This document shows, piece after piece, positions 1-6,189 of a stretch of 8,126 bases of DNA. A model generated the notes under the pieces. It was not told the DNA's origin. It was given only the letters and a program-made list of their open reading frames with translations, and made no database searches. The stretch covers positions 1 to 8,126 of the forward strand of contig QNFJ01000097.1 of assembly GCA_003646305.1 (NCBI GenBank). The letters run 5' to 3'. This stretch comes from Gammaproteobacteria bacterium. GTDB lineage: Bacteria > Pseudomonadota > Gammaproteobacteria > Methylococcales > UBA2780. The position numbers and the translations under genes were made by a program. Numbering within the stretch: the first letter of the stretch is position 1; every line of letters starts with the position of its first letter.

Positions 1-410
1 CGGATCGGCTAATTGAACAGAGACTGAAAGAAAGTGGCTGCAGTTGGGGTCGTTTTGATGTGAGCCTCTCGGGTCAGCAACCACTATTAAGAGTGGTCGA
101 AGCCATGATGAACAATCGCTCACGATGGAGTGGGATTGCGACGGGAGATCAAGCTATTTTTGTTAAAAAAAAGCTTTTTGATGAGGTCGGTGGTTTTCCG
201 TCCATCGCGTTGATGGAAGATATTGCTTTGAGCCGATTGCTCAAAGCAGAAGGTTCACCTCTGTGCCTGAAGGAGAAGGTGGTGACATCAAGCCGCCGCT
301 GGGAGGAGAAAGGGGTTGTACGAACAATTTGTCTAATGTGGATATTTAGACTGGCTTACTTTCTGGGGGTAAAGCCAGAACAACTGGTGAAAATATATTA
401 TGGAAAATGA
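1..410 (+). CDS. Family 2 glycosyltransferase-like protein, rSAM/selenodomain-associated transferase 2 type (TIGR04283-like), C-terminal part
   Basis: The reading frame is open from the left edge (first full codon at position 3) and ends with TGA at 408-410, so about 135 C-terminal residues are present and the N-terminal nucleotide-sugar-binding part lies outside the window. The visible part carries the family's conserved blocks: WGRFDVSLSG, then LLRVVEAMMNNRSR, ATGDQAIFV, the GGFP turn, LMEDIALSRLLK (the acidic ED region typical of GT-A glycosyltransferases), VVTSSRRWEEKG, and a hydrophobic tail ending LAYFLGV. Members of this family are annotated in databases as arsenosugar-biosynthesis or rSAM/selenodomain-associated glycosyltransferases; that role comes mainly from gene neighbourhoods, so the true substrate is uncertain. 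The GTG at position 60 is an internal codon, not the start, because the frame continues upstream with family-like sequence. The gene overlaps the next by 11 nt, which implies translational coupling. Confidence 0.88.
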   Translation, partial: DRLIEQRLKESGCSWGRFDVSLSGQQPLLRVVEAMMNNRSRWSGIATGDQAIFVKKKLFDEVGGFPSIALMEDIALSRLLKAEGSPLCLKEKVVTSSRRWEEKGVVRTICLMWIFRLAYFLGVKPEQLVKIYYGK

Positions 411-1008
411 ATTAGGCCGACTGTTAGTCTTTAGCAAAGCACCGGTTGCAGGTGCGGTAAAGACGCGCCTGATTCCCGCATTGGGTGCAGAAGGGGCTGC
501 TCATTTACACGAAGAACTATTGACGATTTGCCTTAAAAAAGTGATTGCCATCAATGATGTGGCGGTTGAGTTATGGTGTGCGCCCGATACAAACCATCCC
601 TATTTCAAAGCACAAAATAGCTCACTTTATAAACAAGAGGGGGAGACTTTGGGTGAAAGAATGGCCTACGCATTAGAAGAGGCATTAACTCGCTGTAAAC
701 AGGTGCTTTTACTGGGAACAGACAGCCCCGCACTTGCTACAGAAACACTCATTTTTGGATTGCAAAGCCTGAAATCTGGGTATGATGCGGTGATTGTTCC
801 CGCAGAAGATGGAGGTTATGTCGCCATTGGGATGCGCAGAGTTGACCGAAAATTGTTTGAAGGAATCGAATGGGGTAGCGATAGGGTGTATGCACAGACT
901 GTTGAGCGGTTTAAACAGTTAGGCTGGCGATGGCGAGCGCTAGAAATGTGCTGGGATATTGATCGCCCAGAAGAGCTTGTACGATATGAAGGCTGGAAAC
1001 GAACATGA
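400..1008 (+). CDS. DUF2064 / TIGR04282-like transferase (rSAM/selenodomain-associated transferase 1)
   Basis: This 202-residue soluble protein matches the DUF2064 family, which has a nucleotidyltransferase/GT-A-like fold. Visible signatures in order are FSKAPVAGAVKTRL (residues 11-24, the nucleotide-binding N-terminal loop), LGERM (84-88), LLGTDSP (104-110, with the metal-binding acidic residue), PAEDGGY (134-140), WGSDRV (158-163) and DIDRPEEL (186-193). The length is normal for the family and all motifs are intact. The ATG at 400 sits inside the end of the preceding transferase gene, and the stop overlaps the next start as ATGA (1005-1008). The two transferase types are commonly neighbours, and databases name both as arsenosugar-biosynthesis glycosyltransferases. 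Here no arsM or radical-SAM gene is visible, so a role in arsenic chemistry is only a family-based guess. Transfer of a sugar or sugar-nucleotide group is the safer statement. Confidence 0.9.
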   Translation: MENELGRLLVFSKAPVAGAVKTRLIPALGAEGAAHLHEELLTICLKKVIAINDVAVELWCAPDTNHPYFKAQNSSLYKQEGETLGERMAYALEEALTRCKQVLLLGTDSPALATETLIFGLQSLKSGYDAVIVPAEDGGYVAIGMRRVDRKLFEGIEWGSDRVYAQTVERFKQLGWRWRALEMCWDIDRPEELVRYEGWKRT

Positions 1009-1808
1009 TTGAAAATGAACTCACAATCCGACTAACTTGCTTCTTCGGGATTTTTGCCGTGATGGCACTATGGGAAGTTAAATCGCCCAGGCGACCGCTT
1101 TCGTTATCGCGGAAGCTTCGCTGGAGCAATAATCTCGGGTTAATCGTGGTCAATAGCGTGTTATTGAGGCTATTTTTCCCCGCCGCTGCGGTCGGCTTTG
1201 CATTGCAGGCCGAAGCGAAAGGTTGGGGGTTATTTAATGAAGTTTCGCTACCCACTTGGATAGTGGTTTTATGCTCGATTATTTTACTCGACCTGGCTAT
1301 TTACTGGCAGCACCGGCTCTTTCACCGTATTCCGATGCTTTGGCAGTATCATCAAGTACACCACGCGGACCTTGATTATGATGTCACCACAGCAACCCGC
1401 TTTCACCCCATCGAGATTTTATTATCGATGGTGATCAAAATGGTGGCGATCACATTGATTGGCGCACCCGCACTGGCGGTGATGCTTTTTGAAATCATTC
1501 TCAATGGCTGTGCGATGTTTAATCATGGCAACGTACAACTCCCTTCTGCGGTGGATAAAATAGTGCGGACTTTTTTGGTGACACCGGATATGCATCGTGT
1601 TCACCACTCTGTTGTGAAAAGTGAGCATGATAGTAATTACGGCTTTAACCTGAGTATATGGGATCGGCTATTTGGCACCTATGTGGCACAACCCGCAGCA
1701 GGCCATCTGGGAATGAAAATAGGACTAGACCGCTTCCGTGACCCAAAAAATCAAATGATAACGGCACTACTAAGGATGCCTTTTAGTGAAAAAAAAGCTC
1801 AGAAATAG
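1005..1808 (+). CDS. Fatty acid hydroxylase / sterol desaturase superfamily membrane enzyme
   Basis: The 267-residue protein belongs to the membrane-bound di-iron oxygenase superfamily (FA_hydroxylase, PF04116). The histidine clusters that hold the two irons are all present: HRLFH (103-107), HQVHH (116-120), lone histidines H134 (in TRFHP) and H174 (in FNHGN), and HRVHH (197-201), followed by the NYGF element (211-214) and WDRLFGTY (219-226). Hydrophobic segments near residues 8-22, 43-68, 84-101 and 138-170 fit an integral inner-membrane protein with the active site facing the cytoplasm. Such enzymes use O2 and an electron donor to hydroxylate or desaturate lipid chains; the substrate cannot be told from sequence. 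It starts within the stop of the DUF2064 gene (ATGA overlap) and its end overlaps the DUF3047 gene by 23 nt, so it is the third gene of a coupled operon. It may modify the lipid part of whatever the two transferases build; that is inference. Confidence 0.92.
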   Translation: MIENELTIRLTCFFGIFAVMALWEVKSPRRPLSLSRKLRWSNNLGLIVVNSVLLRLFFPAAAVGFALQAEAKGWGLFNEVSLPTWIVVLCSIILLDLAIYWQHRLFHRIPMLWQYHQVHHADLDYDVTTATRFHPIEILLSMVIKMVAITLIGAPALAVMLFEIILNGCAMFNHGNVQLPSAVDKIVRTFLVTPDMHRVHHSVVKSEHDSNYGFNLSIWDRLFGTYVAQPAAGHLGMKIGLDRFRDPKNQMITALLRMPFSEKKAQK

Positions 1809-2436
1809 TCTGTTCGTATCGCTCTCCATTCTGTTCGGCTCACCTGTTCAAGCTGAAACCGTTCTGGTTAGCCAGTTTGAGAAAGAAGAGTTGAGCGGTT
1901 GGGAGGAAGAAAGCTTTGCTGGAGAAACCCAATACAGACTGGTTGATCTGAACGGAGAAAAAGTCCTAAAGGCAACAAGTCACGCAGCAGCCTCTGGCCT
2001 GTTTAAGAAAGTCCATATTGATCTTGAGAGGACACCATATCTCAATTGGAGTTGGCGGGTGGAAGGTCTCTTATCAGGCTTGGATGAACGGCAGAAATCG
2101 GGCGATGATTACCCTGCCAGAATTTATGTCATTGTTGATGGTGGCCTCTTTTTCTGGAAAACCAAGGCACTCAATTATGTTTGGTCTAGCAATCAACCGA
2201 AAGAAAGCCGGTGGCCCAATGCGTACTCCAGCAATGCCCAAATGATAGCGGTAGAATCAGGTGGCGAAAAACTGGGGCGGTGGGTTTCAGAGAAAAGAAA
2301 TATCCGCGATGATCTGAAAAACTGGTTTGGTGAAACCTTTCGCTATATCGATGCGGTCGCGGTGATGACTGATACCGACAATTCAAAAGGGGCGGCTGTT
2401 GCTTATTACCGGGGGCTGTTTTTTTCTAGTGATTAA
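1786..2436 (+). CDS. Exported DUF3047 domain protein
   Basis: The 216-residue protein begins with a GTG codon at 1786, preceded by an AAGGA-like ribosome binding site at about 1772-1776, inside the end of the hydroxylase gene. The N-terminus has a lysine-rich start, a hydrophobic stretch (9-18) and a likely signal peptidase I site after VQA (cleavage near residue 23), so it should be periplasmic. The rest matches DUF3047: LNWSWRV (86-92), GDDYPARIYV (106-115), ALNYVW (128-133), RWPNAY (142-147), LGRWVSEKRN (163-172) and MTDTDNS (194-200). The fold is probably a beta-sandwich of carbohydrate-binding or hydrolase-like type, but no activity is established for the family. Its place as the last gene of the transferase/hydroxylase cassette suggests a periplasmic role in the same pathway. 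No intrinsic terminator is obvious after the stop. Confidence 0.88.
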   Translation: MKKKLRNSLFVSLSILFGSPVQAETVLVSQFEKEELSGWEEESFAGETQYRLVDLNGEKVLKATSHAAASGLFKKVHIDLERTPYLNWSWRVEGLLSGLDERQKSGDDYPARIYVIVDGGLFFWKTKALNYVWSSNQPKESRWPNAYSSNAQMIAVESGGEKLGRWVSEKRNIRDDLKNWFGETFRYIDAVAVMTDTDNSKGAAVAYYRGLFFSSD

Positions 2437-2482
2437 ATAGCTGAAGAACTTATCAGTCCTGAAAGTGACCTTTAAAGAGGGG

Positions 2483-2770
2483 CTAAGTGCAAGAGGCCAC
2501 TAATACTCTTTGGCTGAATTCGTGGTCACTAGAAGTGGTTATGAGTAGGCACTCCTGAGCTCTCGTCATCCCTACATAAAGAAGCCGAGCATCTTGTTGT
2601 CTTCGCTCTTCATTAAACTAAACTCAAGTCCTGAACGTTTTTTGTATATTGATTGAGCATCTTATCTAAAATAAGAGCAGGAAATTGCTCTCTGGATCGG
2701 TCATCTGCGCCACAAGCTTCAGCCATTCGGCATCAAAATCATGGCCGTCTTCTTCTACTTTTTGTTCAGG
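2483..2770 (-). pseudogene. Remnant of a UvrD/Rep-family (superfamily 1) DNA helicase gene
   Basis: Three helicase pieces can be read on the minus strand, in helicase order. First, from about 2758 down to 2669, comes EEDGHDFDAEWLKL followed by MTDPESNFLLLF, which fits the Walker B (motif II, DExHD-like) region and the strand after it; it then hits an in-frame TAG (2668-2666). Second, in another frame at 2661-2614, is DAQSIYKKRSGLEFSL, matching the DDAQSIY motif III region. Third, back in the first frame from 2614 to a TAG at 2485-2483, is NEERRQQDARLLYVGMTRA, helicase motif VI, then ECLLITTSS and a short C-terminal tail. The whole region that normally separates motif III from motif VI is missing, and no N-terminal Walker A part is recognisable upstream. 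The gene is therefore broken by an internal deletion, at least one frameshift and stops, and cannot make an active helicase. Confidence 0.82.
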
Positions 2771-2816
2771 TCTGTCCTAGGTTTTTCTTATGTGGGCAGG
2801 TAAATTTTTTGTGGCT

Positions 2817-2993
2817 TCAAAAAGGCGATAAGTCAGAGGGTTCTTCGTGTGTTTTGTATCTAGACACATAGTAATTAGTATTTGTTGGATTCTGCATGGT
2901 CCCATACCTGCCGCTGAATTTGTCTTTAATGTTGTAGGGTGGGGCTGTAAAATTGGCATTTCTCAAAGAAATGAATTCCTCGTTAAATAGAAA
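2817..2993 (-). other. Unidentified coding-like fragment without a start codon
   Basis: On the minus strand a frame of 58 codons stays open from just after tandem stops (2999-2994) to a TGA at 2819-2817. Its translation reads like protein (for example FNEEFISLRNANFTAPPYN, then KDKFSGRYGTMQNP and NYYVSRYKTHEEPSDLSPF), but the frame has no plausible start codon or ribosome binding site near its beginning. I do not recognise the family. It lies immediately upstream of the helicase relic on the same strand, in a different frame, so it may be another piece of decayed DNA from the same lost locus, or chance. An overlapping minus-strand frame (2959-2777) has an ATG but a less protein-like translation. 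Confidence 0.25.
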
Positions 2994-3014
2994 TTACTAT
3001 GATGGTGTCCCAAA

Positions 3015-5168
3015 TTGTATAGCAAACTGAGCCCCTTTCAGCGCGTCATAATTGCGCTAGTTCTCGGCATTTTGACCGGAATATTTGTTGGTGAACCGGC
3101 CGGAGCACTGGAAGTCGGCGGCACGATCTATATTCGCCTGTTGCAGATGACGGTATTGCCTTATGTGCTAGTCTCCATTATTGCTGGTTTAGGGCGGCTC
3201 GACAGTGATATGGCCGCAAATATTGGCATTAAAGCGGTCAAGGTCATTTTGTTCATGTGGCTGGCTGTCATGGTAACGCTTTTACTGCTCCCACTAGCCT
3301 ACCCTACGTGGGAAACCTCTGGCTTTTTTAGCGTAAGTGATGTGGTGGACTCAGCGAGACTCGATTTCGTTGATCTGTATATACCCTCTAATATCTTTGC
3401 GGCGCTGTCGAATACTGTTGTTCCAGCAGTTGTACTGTTTTCGCTATTGATGGGTGTTGGGTTAATAAGTGTAAAAAATAAAGAGACTTTTATCACTCTG
3501 GCTGACAATGTCAGTGATGGACTGCAACGAGTTGCCTCAATCGTCTCCGGCCTGGCCCCGCTGGGGATTTTTGCAATAGCGGCCTCTGCAGCGGGGACCT
3601 TGCAACCCGAAGAGATGGAGCGTCTACAGGTGTTTTTGTGGGTCTATTTGATAGCAGCCTCGTTGCTCGCTTTTGTTCTATTACCTCTGCTGATTCAGTG
3701 GGCAACCCCTTTTTCTTACCGTGAATTAATGTCTGTGGCGGGTGAGGCAATGATTACTGCACTGGCAACGGGTACCGTGCTGGTTGTGCTGCCCATGATC
3801 GCCGAGCGTTGCAAGGAGCTGCTTAAAAAGCATGGTATGGAGTGTGAGGAGACAGATTCAACCGTTGATGTGATGGTTCCAACCGCCTATAGTTTTCCCA
3901 GTACTGGTACGTTACTGGGTCTAGGGTTTATTCTGTTTTCTGCCTGGTATACCGGTTCTCCTCTGAGTCTGGAAGACTATCCATCGTATGTGGTTATGGG
4001 CGCTTTTTCAGCATTTGGTAGCATGGCGGTTGCGATTCCTTTCTTGCTGGATTATTTCGGTTTGGCTGCAGATCAGTTCCAGCTTTATCTGCTGGGTAGC
4101 GTCGTTACAGCCCGTTTTGCCACGGCCTTAGCGGCACTTCATGGGTTTGTGGTAACGCTGTTAGTTGCCAGCGCCGTTTTGAACCGTTTAAGTTTGCGTA
4201 AAATGATGCGAGCTGTGGGTCTTCACCTGGGCATGACGGCTGGGGTGATGATATTGGCGGGTATTGGACTGACGTACCTGATTCCTTACGAGTACACGGG
4301 AGCTCGCTCTTTTGAAGCGATGCGTCTTGATAGGGAGCCAGTAGCCGTTGAATTGGTAAAGTCGCCCGTACCACTGAGTGAGCAAGAGCAAGCCAGGGCA
4401 CGGCTCGGCATTATTCGTGAACGGGGCAGTATTCGAGTTGGTTATTACCCTGATAGATTGCCGTTTGCATTTCGTAATGAGTTGGGAGAGGTAGTCGGGT
4501 TTGATATTGAGATGGTGCATGAATTGGCTCGAGATCTGGAAATCAAGGTCGAGCTTTTTCGTCTTAAAAATAGCAAGCAAGAGCCACAGATGTTGTCAGA
4601 TGGAAGCATTGATATAGCTGTCGGTGGTGGGGCTTTAACGCCTGTTCGTTCACTGGATGTGGCATTCAGTGATTACTACACCCAGAATACAATGGGGTTT
4701 ATGGTGGTAGATGTCAGGAGAGATGAATTCAGTTCAATCGATAAAATAAGAGCGATAGAAGGGTTGCATTTAGGAATTCCTAATGCTGCTTATTATAAAA
4801 AGGTAATTCAGGAAACTTTTCCAAATGCAGAACTGACTGCAATTGGCAGTCCGCGGGATTTTTTCAGGGGCAAGTATCCTGATGTAGACGCTTATGTATT
4901 TTCGGCTGAGACAGGATCGGCATGGGCTATGCTCTATCCAGCCTATTCTTCTGTTGTTGCAAAAGGGTTGAAAATAAGGCTGCCGGTAGGGTTAGCGTTA
5001 CCAAAAGGTCAGATGGATTTTGTGCATTTTATAAATACCTGGTTGATGCTGAAAGAACACAATGGATTTCAACAGCAGGTGTACGATTACTGGATTTTGG
5101 GAAAAAACCCAAAGGCGAAGCAGCCGCGCTGGTCCGTTATGAGTAATGTACTTGGTTGGGAGTTTTAA
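3015..5168 (+). CDS. Dicarboxylate/amino acid:cation symporter-like protein fused to a C-terminal family 3 solute-binding domain
   Basis: The 717-residue protein has two parts. Residues 1-395 form a sodium:dicarboxylate symporter (SDF/DAACS, GltP-like) domain: TM1 near 8-27, RLLQMTVLPYVLVSII at 41-56 (the conserved TM2 block), further helices near 73-97, 126-151, 171-194 and 205-229, the re-entrant loop regions near 240-262 and 325-348, and TM7/TM8 between them. An extra helix (about 402-424) follows, then a linker, then a family 3 solute-binding domain (about 465-695): IRERGSIRVGYYPDRLPFAF, GFDIEMVHELA (495-505), the carboxylate-binding arginine in LTPVRSLDVAFSDYY (R545), and VDAYVFSAE (624-632). 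GltP homologues have a cytoplasmic C-terminus, so the extra helix would place the binding domain in the periplasm. It probably imports an amino acid or carboxylate. Translation most likely starts at TTG 3015: an in-frame stop (3000-3002) lies just upstream, no ATG or GTG precedes TM1, and the ribosome binding site is weak. Several canonical transport motifs are altered. Confidence 0.88.
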   Translation: MYSKLSPFQRVIIALVLGILTGIFVGEPAGALEVGGTIYIRLLQMTVLPYVLVSIIAGLGRLDSDMAANIGIKAVKVILFMWLAVMVTLLLLPLAYPTWETSGFFSVSDVVDSARLDFVDLYIPSNIFAALSNTVVPAVVLFSLLMGVGLISVKNKETFITLADNVSDGLQRVASIVSGLAPLGIFAIAASAAGTLQPEEMERLQVFLWVYLIAASLLAFVLLPLLIQWATPFSYRELMSVAGEAMITALATGTVLVVLPMIAERCKELLKKHGMECEETDSTVDVMVPTAYSFPSTGTLLGLGFILFSAWYTGSPLSLEDYPSYVVMGAFSAFGSMAVAIPFLLDYFGLAADQFQLYLLGSVVTARFATALAALHGFVVTLLVASAVLNRLSLRKMMRAVGLHLGMTAGVMILAGIGLTYLIPYEYTGARSFEAMRLDREPVAVELVKSPVPLSEQEQARARLGIIRERGSIRVGYYPDRLPFAFRNELGEVVGFDIEMVHELARDLEIKVELFRLKNSKQEPQMLSDGSIDIAVGGGALTPVRSLDVAFSDYYTQNTMGFMVVDVRRDEFSSIDKIRAIEGLHLGIPNAAYYKKVIQETFPNAELTAIGSPRDFFRGKYPDVDAYVFSAETGSAWAMLYPAYSSVVAKGLKIRLPVGLALPKGQMDFVHFINTWLMLKEHNGFQQQVYDYWILGKNPKAKQPRWSVMSNVLGWEF

Positions 5169-5193
5169 TGTTTGTGGTGAGCTGGGCGACTCT

Positions 5194-6021
5194 TCAGGTG
5201 AGTTTTTTGATGTAATCTAGGGTATTGTTTTTTACTGCCTGGTTATACGCTTTTTGTAATGAAGACAGCACCAGCCCGTCTGCTTCGCCGGTTAGTTCGT
5301 TCATGAATACCTTTTTTGTTTCAGTAGCCAATACTAAGACATTGTCATACAAACTATGGCAGTGACCAGCTAAGCGGCCTTTGCCATAAAAAACATCGTT
5401 CTCAGCGGCGGTAGTGTGTACGCCTTCTATGACTATGTTTTGAAGTGAATTAAGCCAGGTTTCAATAACTGGGCGCCAGCTGGTGCTTTTAACCGATGTG
5501 GTGCCGAGGTTAAATACAGGCAGGTCATCTCGCTCATGCCGGCGGTAGTTGTATGAGTGATTATCGTAGACAATGCACTGGCCAAAATCTTCAGTAAGTG
5601 CTTCAACAAGCGCGGAAACGATGCGGTAAAATTGAGCATGTTTTTCTTTGCTGAGAAGAATAGCCTCTTCTGTGAGTGGTTTCTTCCAGATTTCTTTTCC
5701 CCAGGCGGTTTCATATACACAGTCATTGATATGACGGTTTAAATCATATTCATACCGCGAGTCGTGCGCGATTAGGGTTATGGGTTGTTGCTCAATAAAA
5801 CTGCCGGTAAACGGGTCTTCTTCATAATATCGCTCAGCCTGTGATAACAGGCAGTTATCCACCAGCTCTGAGCGCAGGTTTCCGCCGTTGTGGATGGCCG
5901 CCGAGAATGCCGGTTCATATTTTTCAATTTTAAGCGTGAATGCATCACTATCGATGGTGGCGGTAAATATCTCACGCTGTTTAATTTTTTTTAGAATGGC
6001 CTCTTCCGATTGTTTCTGCAT
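5194..6021 (-). CDS. N-formylglutamate amidohydrolase family protein
   Basis: The 275-residue protein matches the N-formylglutamate amidohydrolase family (PF05013), zinc hydrolases related in fold to M14 carboxypeptidases that split N-formyl-glutamate into glutamate and formate. Visible family blocks are IHNGGNLRSEL (43-53, with the likely zinc ligand H44), EEDPFTGSFI (67-76), LIAHDSRYEYDLNR (83-96), WGKEIW (107-112), DNHSYNYRR (153-161), FNLGT (170-174) and a late TKKVFMNE (235-242) strand region. It has no signal peptide and should be cytoplasmic. The ATG at 6021 has a GGGA Shine-Dalgarno about 8 nt upstream. No other histidine-utilisation (hut) gene is nearby, so it is not part of a standard HutG pathway here, and other members of the family act on different N-acyl or unknown substrates. 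It converges with the transporter gene, with only 25 nt between the stop codons. Confidence 0.88.
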   Translation of the reverse strand: MQKQSEEAILKKIKQREIFTATIDSDAFTLKIEKYEPAFSAAIHNGGNLRSELVDNCLLSQAERYYEEDPFTGSFIEQQPITLIAHDSRYEYDLNRHINDCVYETAWGKEIWKKPLTEEAILLSKEKHAQFYRIVSALVEALTEDFGQCIVYDNHSYNYRRHERDDLPVFNLGTTSVKSTSWRPVIETWLNSLQNIVIEGVHTTAAENDVFYGKGRLAGHCHSLYDNVLVLATETKKVFMNELTGEADGLVLSSLQKAYNQAVKNNTLDYIKKLT

Positions 6022-6036
6022 GGTTTATTTCCCAAG

Positions 6037-6065
6037 TTATTTTATCTGTTCGTGTGAGCGCTCAA
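6037..6065 (-). promoter_or_regulatory. Possible sigma-70 promoter of the amidohydrolase gene
   Basis: Read on the minus strand, TTGAGC (6065-6060) could be a -35 element, with AAATAA (6042-6037) 17 nt downstream or TAAAAT (6044-6039) 15 nt downstream as -10. The gene needs its own promoter because a terminator closes the upstream unit on the same strand. The match is moderate and was found by eye. Confidence 0.3.
6055..6064. promoter_or_regulatory. Perfect palindrome TGAGCGCTCA, possible LacI-family-like operator
   Basis: A perfect 10-bp palindrome lies 33 nt upstream of the amidohydrolase start codon and overlaps its likely -35 element. Its centre (GAGCGCTC) with the left extension TGTGAGC matches the core of the idealised symmetric lac operator, and LacI/GalR-family operators typically have such a central CG. 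The outer right flank differs. A repressor site is plausible; no regulator gene is in the window. Confidence 0.3.
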
Positions 6066-6102
6066 TGTTATGGATTCAGATCATAGAGAAAGGATGAGCA
6101 AT

Positions 6103-6134
6103 AAAAAAGGCTTAGCCAGAAAAAGCTAAGCCTT
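6103..6134 (-). terminator. Intrinsic terminator of the duplicated-unit lipoprotein gene
   Basis: AAGGCTTAGC (6107-6116) and GCTAAGCCTT (6125-6134) form a perfect 10-bp stem around an 8-nt loop. On the minus strand the stem is followed directly by a run of six T (from 6108 to 6103), the classic form of a Rho-independent terminator. It lies about 56 nt after the stop codon of the 6190-6807 lipoprotein gene and separates it from the amidohydrolase gene on the same strand. Confidence 0.88.
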
Positions 6135-6189
6135 CTTAACGCTGCGTGATATCTAGCTAAACCGGAACAGAACCGGTAAAGAAGTTATT

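Noticed and set aside
911..1255. 114-codon minus-strand open frame over the DUF2064/hydroxylase junction
   Set aside because: It is antisense to two genes with intact family motifs and has no protein-like features of its own.
2653..2871. 72-codon plus-strand open frame in the gap after the DUF3047 gene
   Set aside because: It is antisense to the helicase remnant, has no family resemblance and no clear ribosome binding site.
4188..4580. 130-codon open frame on the minus strand inside the fusion transporter gene
   Set aside because: It lies wholly within a well-supported gene on the other strand and its translation shows no recognisable domain or ribosome binding site.
5169..5193. Possible shared terminator between the convergent transporter and amidohydrolase genes
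   Set aside because: A T-run is present (about 5203-5208) but I could not find a convincing stem before it, so no terminator is called.
6161..6177. ACCGG-N7-CCGGT hairpin just after the duplicated-unit lipoprotein gene
   Set aside because: The stem is only 5 bp and no T-run follows; the strong terminator at 6103-6134 explains transcription end better.
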